From positions 1-12,165 of the forward strand of contig JAIXMR010000195.1 of NCBI GenBank assembly GCA_025677835.1: a stretch of 12,165 nucleotides of DNA, given 5' to 3'. How positions within the stretch are numbered: position 1 is the stretch's first letter; every line of letters begins with the position of its first letter. Position numbers and translations under genes: made by a program. Positions 7,648-12,165 of this stretch are shown one piece after another. The notes beneath the pieces are model-generated. The model did not search any database and was not told the origin of the DNA. It worked only from the letters and a program-made list of their open reading frames with translations. This DNA comes from Sporodiniella umbellata (Eukaryota; Mucoromycota; Mucoromycetes; Mucorales; Rhizopodaceae).

Positions 7648-10600
7648 ATGTCTTCTCATTGTTTAGAAACCAGGACAAGCACATTTTTGTACCAACCTTC
7701 TTCCAGTAACCAGCCGGCGCAGCCAGAAACAAACGATTTTTATTTCAGTCGAAACAGTGAAATGGAAGTAGAGAGTAAACGACGTACTTCTTCGGGTGAT
7801 ATTGTGCGGCCTATCAAAGAACAAACTTGCCTAAAAAGTCATTCTTTTCCGATAAAAACACATCTGGTTGGTCATTTACCCAACGTTTCACCGACAACAA
7901 CAACAACAACAACAACAACAACGGCTCATGGCCGATACAAGAAAAACAAACTTTACAGAAAAGAAAAGCTAAAAGAAGCCAAAAGCGACTACGAAGATAG
8001 AATTGAAGATTATTTCAAGCAGCTCACCGTGGGCTGTCAACAACAAGATTGTCGAAACAAATTTTGTGCATCCGGTCGTGGTAATTGACCTTTTTTAAAG
8101 AAAAAAAAAAAAACAATAGTAACAGTCCACCGTATTAGGCGGCATACTCAACCTACAACCCCAGGCAGCGTTAATTATGGCCATCCAGCTAGCATCTATG
8201 CGGGATTCAAGGCAGTGTACGAGGGACTCAGAAGCCAAACCTGTGACAGAAAAAGCCAAAGGATCACAGAAAATAATTGAAGCACAGACACCGAAACCCT
8301 TCCTACAGTCTCTTTTCAACTCGTCTTCTTTTGCCAACCTTGTTGAGAAAAAGCCAGCGGTTTCAGTCAAGAAGCATTGGACTACGGATATCTGGCAATG
8401 GTTCAGTTATTCCAACAAGTTGGGAGAAACCGAGCCAGAGGAAGTGGAAGATGCGGTGGATAGCGACAGTGATTCGAGTGTGTACCGGGGGATGCTGTTA
8501 GATATCAGTCCGATGGCAGTACAGCTGGACACAGCGCTGCGCTATCTGCATCAGTATCGATTGCGAGCGGTGAGTGAACGGCAGATGAATCGCTGGGCTC
8601 GATCCGTTTTCCAAAGCTGGGAAGCCATGGGTGCTAGCTTTCTCTCGCAGACAGAAGATGCAGGAGTGACCTTACTGGATTTAGACGATCTCAGTCATTT
8701 CTTTCAGCAGGTCTGCCACCAAAAGAAACAGGACGACCGACAGCTGCGTCTGATCGAATCTATCTCGGATAGCCTGGAAACCCTGCTGGACCGAATGTTG
8801 CTCAACCTCCATGCGCTAGAGGCGTGTCTGGAAGAGCCCGGCAAGATCATGGCAGAATGGTGTCGTTCACTGATGGCAGTGCTGGCTTGGATCCAATGCT
8901 GTCAATCGCAGCCTGGTCAAGACGAGGGTTTGATCCATCGTACGGGTCAAGCCATGCTCACCCAGAAGTTTGTTCAGGTATTGAGCAAGATTGCTTGCCA
9001 CCGAGCTTCTGCCATTCGAGTGATGATGCAGACGATGCTGTCTTACCTGAGCCCGATGCGTATGCAATGGGTCATTGAGGATCTTCATCACTATCTGTGG
9101 GATCATTTCCATACGGGGCCTTACAAACATGGATTGGAAGATACGGTGATCATGACACTCAAATGCCTAGAGCTCTTATGTAAGCCCCTCCTGAAGCGAG
9201 GTAGCGATTGACCGTTATTTTTTTTTTTTTTTTTTTTTTTGAGTAGACCAAGCCAACATGCGGGTGCCGAGTCGACCGGGGGTGCCCGTAGAGAGTTTCT
9301 ATAGCGCAGAGATCAGCAAGAAGCTCAATATCAAGAACGAATACCGTGTTTGGAAACGCGTGCTGGTCCATGGTGAAGGGCGACATGGGATCCCCGGCGA
9401 CCCTCCACGGCGATCACGGTTGTTTATGTCGACCTCATCCATGCTATTGCCTTATCCGTTGGATAACGAATATCAGTTCTCTTGGTTCAGTTACCCCTTT
9501 TTGTTACCCCCGTCAATCAAGCGAAAGATTATTCTGATGGATGCCATGTCCCAGATGTCGCTAGAGTACGAAGATGCGTGTGTGAACCATACGCTGGTAG
9601 TGCATGCCCAGAAGCTCCTTTCTGAAGCGGCGGGCATGCTGAAAGAGCTCGATGGACAGCTCAAGAGCGCGACCTGTCCTTACCTACTGCTCGAGATCCG
9701 ACGAGAACATTTTGTTCAAGATACCCTTCGACAGATCTCGGCCAAATGGGGCGATCTCAAGAAGCCGTTGAAGATCAAGTTTGTCGAAGGTGGTGAAGAA
9801 GGTATGGACCAAGGCGGTGTCCAGAAAGAGTTCTTTGGGGTGTTGTTTGAAAAGATGGTGTCACCCCAGCTTGGGCTATTTCTCCAGGACGACAGCACCC
9901 GCCTGGGCTGGATCCGACCTGCGCTACAGCCCGACCTGCGTACGTTTGAGATGGCTGGGGTGATGATGGGTCTTGCGATCTATAACGGGGTGATGATGAG
10001 CCTACAGTTTCCCAAGGTACTCTGGAAAGTCTTGGTGATGCCAAGCGAGGCTCTGATCGATGCCATGGCCGAACGGCATCAGTTGTTTACCCTGGACGAT
10101 CTGGAAGAAGGCTGGCCGACGTTGGGCCATGGCCTCCGACAGCTTCTGGCCTGGTCTGAGGGGGATGTGGAAGATGTCTTTTGCCGCGACTACGAACTCT
10201 CGCTGGACATTCTCGGCCAAGGCATTGTCACCCTGCCTTTGACCGCTCACCCTGGCCCTGTCACCAACGCGAACCGTGAAGCGTACGTGCGGGACTATTG
10301 TACTTATTTCATGTACACCGCTCAGCGTGCAGCGATCCTGGCCTTGCGTCGTGGGCTCTGGAGTGTGATTGGCAGTCGAGCCTTACATCTCTGTACCGCA
10401 GACGAGTTGGAAATCGTCGCTTGTGGACAGAGACAAGGTCCAGACGCGCTCGATCTTAATCTGGCCGAACTCGAGGCCGTCACCGAATACGATGAATATA
10501 CCTACGATCACCCCACCATACGACAGTTCTGGTCCGTTGTTCACCACGATCTTAGTACTGAACAAAAGAAACAGTTACTCTTGTTTGTCACCGCAAGCGA

Positions 10601-10869
10601 TCGCGTGCCCGTCGGAGGCTTGAAAGAACTCTGCTTTTTCATTCAAAGAAATGGTCCTGACAGTGACAGGTAAACAAAACAAAAACTCTCCCCTTTTCTT
10701 ACCCCTTTTTGTTTTTTTTAAAAAAAAAAAAAAAAAAAAAAATGCCAGGTTGCCTACCGCCTTGACATGCTTTAGTAGACTCTTATTACCTGAATATGCT
10801 TCTCAAAGGAAATTGCGAGATCGATTGATCACTGCGATTGAAAATACCAAAGGTTTTGGTCTTGTTTAA
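7648..10869 (+). CDS. UBE3A-type HECT E3 ubiquitin ligase with AZUL zinc finger, 4 exons, 1012 aa
   Basis: Transfers ubiquitin from an E2 to its own catalytic cysteine and then to substrate lysines. Exons 7648-8080, 8139-9200, 9247-10669 and 10749-10869 join in frame; introns are 58, 46 and 79 nt. Residues 1-115 are disordered, with a ten-Thr run (83-92) and a Lys/Arg-rich patch. Residues about 120-175 form the AZUL finger typical of UBE3[12 protein letters not shown], then C130, C135 and C140 at C-x4-C-x4-C spacing and a fourth candidate ligand at C171. After an acidic Ser/Asp stretch comes a helical middle region. The HECT domain covers about 647-1012, with [27 protein letters not shown] and the active-site loop LPTALTCF; the catalytic Cys is C980, 32 residues before the end, closing with KGFGLV. 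Exons 2-3 are much GC-richer than exons 1 and 4. The AZUL-HECT pairing makes a UBE3A orthologue likelier than HUL4/HUL5. Confidence 0.92.
9218..9240. repeat. T23 homopolymer in HECT intron 2
   Basis: It fills half of the 46-nt intron 9201-9246, between a branch-like TTGAC and the tandem acceptor GAGTAG, and acts as the polypyrimidine tract. Confidence 0.9.
10712..10742. repeat. T8-A23 tract in HECT intron 3
   Basis: Eight T and twenty-three A lie in the 79-nt intron 10670-10748. The A run ends only a few bases before the acceptor TGCCAG, which is unlike the usual pyrimidine-rich context. Confidence 0.9.
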
Positions 10870-10958
10870 TTTTACATCCAACAAAGAGGGGGGGGGGTTG
10901 TTCATAATAATAATAACAATAAAAAAAAATTGTCACTGTATCGTTTATTATAAAGAAT
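10870..10958. terminator. Short convergent 3' intergenic gap, HECT versus VMA16
   Basis: Only 89 bp separate the two stop codons, so the 3' UTRs of the converging transcripts probably overlap. It contains a ten-G run (10888-10897), AAT repeats, AATAAA on the plus strand (10918-10923) for the HECT gene and AATAAA on the minus strand (10944-10949) for VMA16, the latter about 10 nt past the VMA16 stop. Confidence 0.55.
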
Positions 10959-11727
10959 TTAACGGAAATCAGCCGCTTTCCCTGTCTAGAAAGTGGGTTA
11001 GATCAAAGACTGTATATAAAATAACGCTCTACTTACCGTCAATAGGCCGACGATCAAACCAAACAGGCCAAGCACAGAACCGAAAATCTCAACTACCAAC
11101 ACCTTGACAAACAATTCTGGGTTTTGAGCATCTGCCAGAGCGGCACTGGAGCCTGTGACGCCAACGGAAAGACCACAGAGCAAGTTACAGATACCGACGG
11201 TCAAACCACCCCAGAAGATAGCATGGCCTGTTGAGAAAAAGAGTGAGTGAGTGAAAAGGAGGTGGGTGGGTTCTACCTGTAAAGTAGTTGGAAGTGGTAT
11301 AGAGTCTATCGGCCGGCACATCACTAAGTTTGGCAGAATAGACAATAGCCATAATGACTCCATAGATGGCCACCACTTCACAGAAAATAATCGAAATCAG
11401 ATTTCTGGATTGAATCCGAGGTGTCTTGACGGCACCACCCAACAGTGCTGAACCGGTGATGAAGATGCCCCTAAAGAAAAGTAAGTAGTGACGCGTGAGT
11501 GTCTGACCTAAGGGTTGGCTTATTTACCAAGCAGCGCCAGTGACCGAGAGACCAATACAAAGGCCCATGCCAGTTAAAGCCCAAGCATAAGGCGACGTTT
11601 CTTGAAGTAAACGACCGACGTTAAACTGTTCACCTGAACCGGTCAATACCATATAAAGTCCTACAACCGTCAAGAAGGACACAGTACTCAACGCCCAATA
11701 ACTATAAGGACCTAAATAAGTTGACAT
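10959..11727 (-). CDS. VMA16: V-type H+-ATPase proteolipid subunit c'' (Vma16), 4 exons, 203 aa
   Basis: Membrane proteolipid of the rotating c-ring of the vacuolar proton pump (V0 sector), which acidifies vacuole, endosome and Golgi. Exons in transcript order are 11528-11727, 11277-11470, 11037-11227 and 10959-10985; introns are 57, 49 and 51 nt, all GT-AG and in frame. Five hydrophobic segments can be seen: about 8-28, 47-70, 88-112, 134-158 and 170-195. The essential proton-carrying glutamate is E98 in [13 protein letters not shown]; a second buried glutamate, E178, lies in [36 protein letters not shown] and the ending [12 protein letters not shown] align residue for residue with the c'' family pattern, distinguishing it from c and c' (four-helix, about 160 aa). 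The last exon encodes only eight residues plus the stop; without splicing it the C-terminus would read differently. Length is close to yeast and human homologues. Confidence 0.94.
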
Positions 11728-11784
11728 TGGGTTGAATCTTTTGTTTATAAAACAGTAAAAAGGGGGGGAGTTGAAATAAATAAA

Positions 11785-11786
<2 letters not shown>

Positions 11787-11822
<36 letters not shown>
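11787..11822. repeat. A36 homopolymer upstream of VMA16
   Basis: T36 on the VMA16 sense strand, the same length as the tract in front of the PUF gene. Equal lengths may reflect biology or a limit of sequencing or assembly. Confidence 0.9.
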
Positions 11823-11825
<3 letters not shown>

Positions 11826-11835
11826 GTTTCAACCA

Positions 11836-11886
11836 ACACACACACACACATACACACACACATATATATATCTATCTGTCTATCTA
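11836..11886. repeat. Compound CA / TA / TCTA microsatellite
   Basis: CA units with a CATA interruption pass into about five TA units and then TCTA/TCTG tetranucleotides. It is noncoding and likely polymorphic. Confidence 0.85.
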
Positions 11887-11951
11887 CACTAGGAAAAAAA
11901 AAAAAAAAAAAAAAAAGGCCGGAGTCCAAAACGATACGTCAGTGGTTTTTC

Positions 11952-12165
11952 TTAGAGATAACCATTGACTTTTAATGTCTTTGAGCCATAAACATAAGTA
12001 TTAGCGGTGACAGCAGCCAACAAGGCGATGGGGAAGGGTGAACGAGATACGATGGACTTTTTAGCATGTAAAAAAGCCCAGGATAAACTCCAAGCTAAAT
12101 CAGAGTGTTAATGTATCTCATGTGGATCCGTTGGGTATGTACCTGTGGCGATACCCGCCCCGTTC
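11952..12165 (-). CDS. C-terminal part of an Aim19-like small membrane protein (partial)
   Basis: Two exons are visible: 12143-12165, which continues past the right edge, and 11952-12094, with a 48-nt GT-AG intron between. The joined reading is NGAGIATAWSLSWAFLHAKK followed by a hydrophobic helix, then ANTYVYGSK and a short tail ending NGYL: 54 complete codons up to the stop. The pattern NGAG-x-ATAWS, a KK pair, a Pro-containing hydrophobic stretch and AN-x3-YG matches my recollection of the fungal Aim19 family (altered inheritance of mitochondria 19), small mitochondrial membrane proteins of unknown molecular function. The N-terminal half is outside the window, so the family call rests on this segment. 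Another small two-helix membrane protein is possible. It is tandem with VMA16, 224 bp upstream of it. Confidence 0.6.

Larger units (their letters stand above)
11728..11951. promoter_or_regulatory. VMA16 upstream region and 3' end of the Aim19-like gene
   Basis: This 224-bp gap lies between two tandem minus-strand genes and should contain the VMA16 promoter and leader as well as the 3' UTR of the gene behind it. It consists almost wholly of simple sequence: an A36 tract (11787-11822; T36 on the sense strand, 59 nt before the ATG), a compound CA/TA/TCTA microsatellite (about 11836-11886) and an A23 tract (11894-11916). Confidence 0.6.

Noticed and set aside
8867..10565. Several open frames opposite to or out of phase with the HECT exons
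   Set aside because: Shadow frames caused by GC-rich third positions; none has a domain, while the sense frame reads a complete HECT ligase.
219..11916. Poly(A) tracts as scars of retroposed elements
   Set aside because: No element body, no target-site duplication and no preferred side; many lie within introns and leaders, so simple slippage explains them better.
11702..11929. Minus-strand frames through the VMA16 upstream region
   Set aside because: Phe and Cys-Val runs come from poly(T) and CA repeats; VMA16 starts cleanly at 11727.

Overview
This window looks like nuclear DNA of an early-diverging filamentous fungus, most likely Mucoromycota (Mucorales-like). That placement is an inference from four things: short GT-AG introns (14 modelled, mostly 44-65 nt), AT-rich intergenic DNA full of poly(A)/poly(T) tracts and microsatellites, compact gene spacing, and the protein families present. 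No database search was possible, so genus and species are not claimed.

Layout, left to right. (1) Positions 1-108, minus strand: a short open frame running off the left edge, possibly the 5' end of a gene; weakly supported. (2) 109-2414: about 2.3 kb of AT-rich DNA with no convincing gene, holding simple repeats, TATA/CCAAT-like boxes and a GC-rich palindrome; it ends as the promoter and leader of the next gene. (3) 2415-3965, plus: an intronless F-box protein of 516 aa. (4) 3966-4443: convergent intergenic region with poly(A) signals, a T23 tract and a strong G-quadruplex motif. (5) 4444-6512, minus: an eight-exon Pumilio-family (Puf4-like) RNA-binding protein, about 558 aa, all eight repeats readable. 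(6) 6513-7647: divergent promoter region with long T/A homopolymers and a CA repeat. (7) 7648-10869, plus: a four-exon UBE3A-type HECT ubiquitin ligase, 1012 aa, with an N-terminal AZUL zinc finger and a C-terminal catalytic cysteine. (8) 10870-10958: 89-bp convergent gap. (9) 10959-11727, minus: a four-exon V-ATPase proteolipid subunit c'' (VMA16), 203 aa. (10) 11952-12165, minus: the last exon and part of the preceding exon of a small membrane protein resembling mitochondrial Aim19; it continues past the right edge.

These are independent housekeeping and regulatory genes, not a cluster or operon: ubiquitin-dependent degradation (F-box adaptor and HECT E3), mRNA control (PUF), vacuolar acidification (VMA16) and probably a mitochondrial membrane protein. 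I found no mobile element, CRISPR array, tRNA, rRNA or novel multigene system. The points most worth a second look are structural: homopolymers lying between branch point and acceptor in several introns, 36-nt sense-strand poly(T) tracts just upstream of two start codons, the HECT catalytic cysteine isolated on a 121-bp last exon behind an intron with an immediate stop, and the five-run G4 motif between convergent genes. All exon structures come from hand splicing, checked by reading frame and family motifs.
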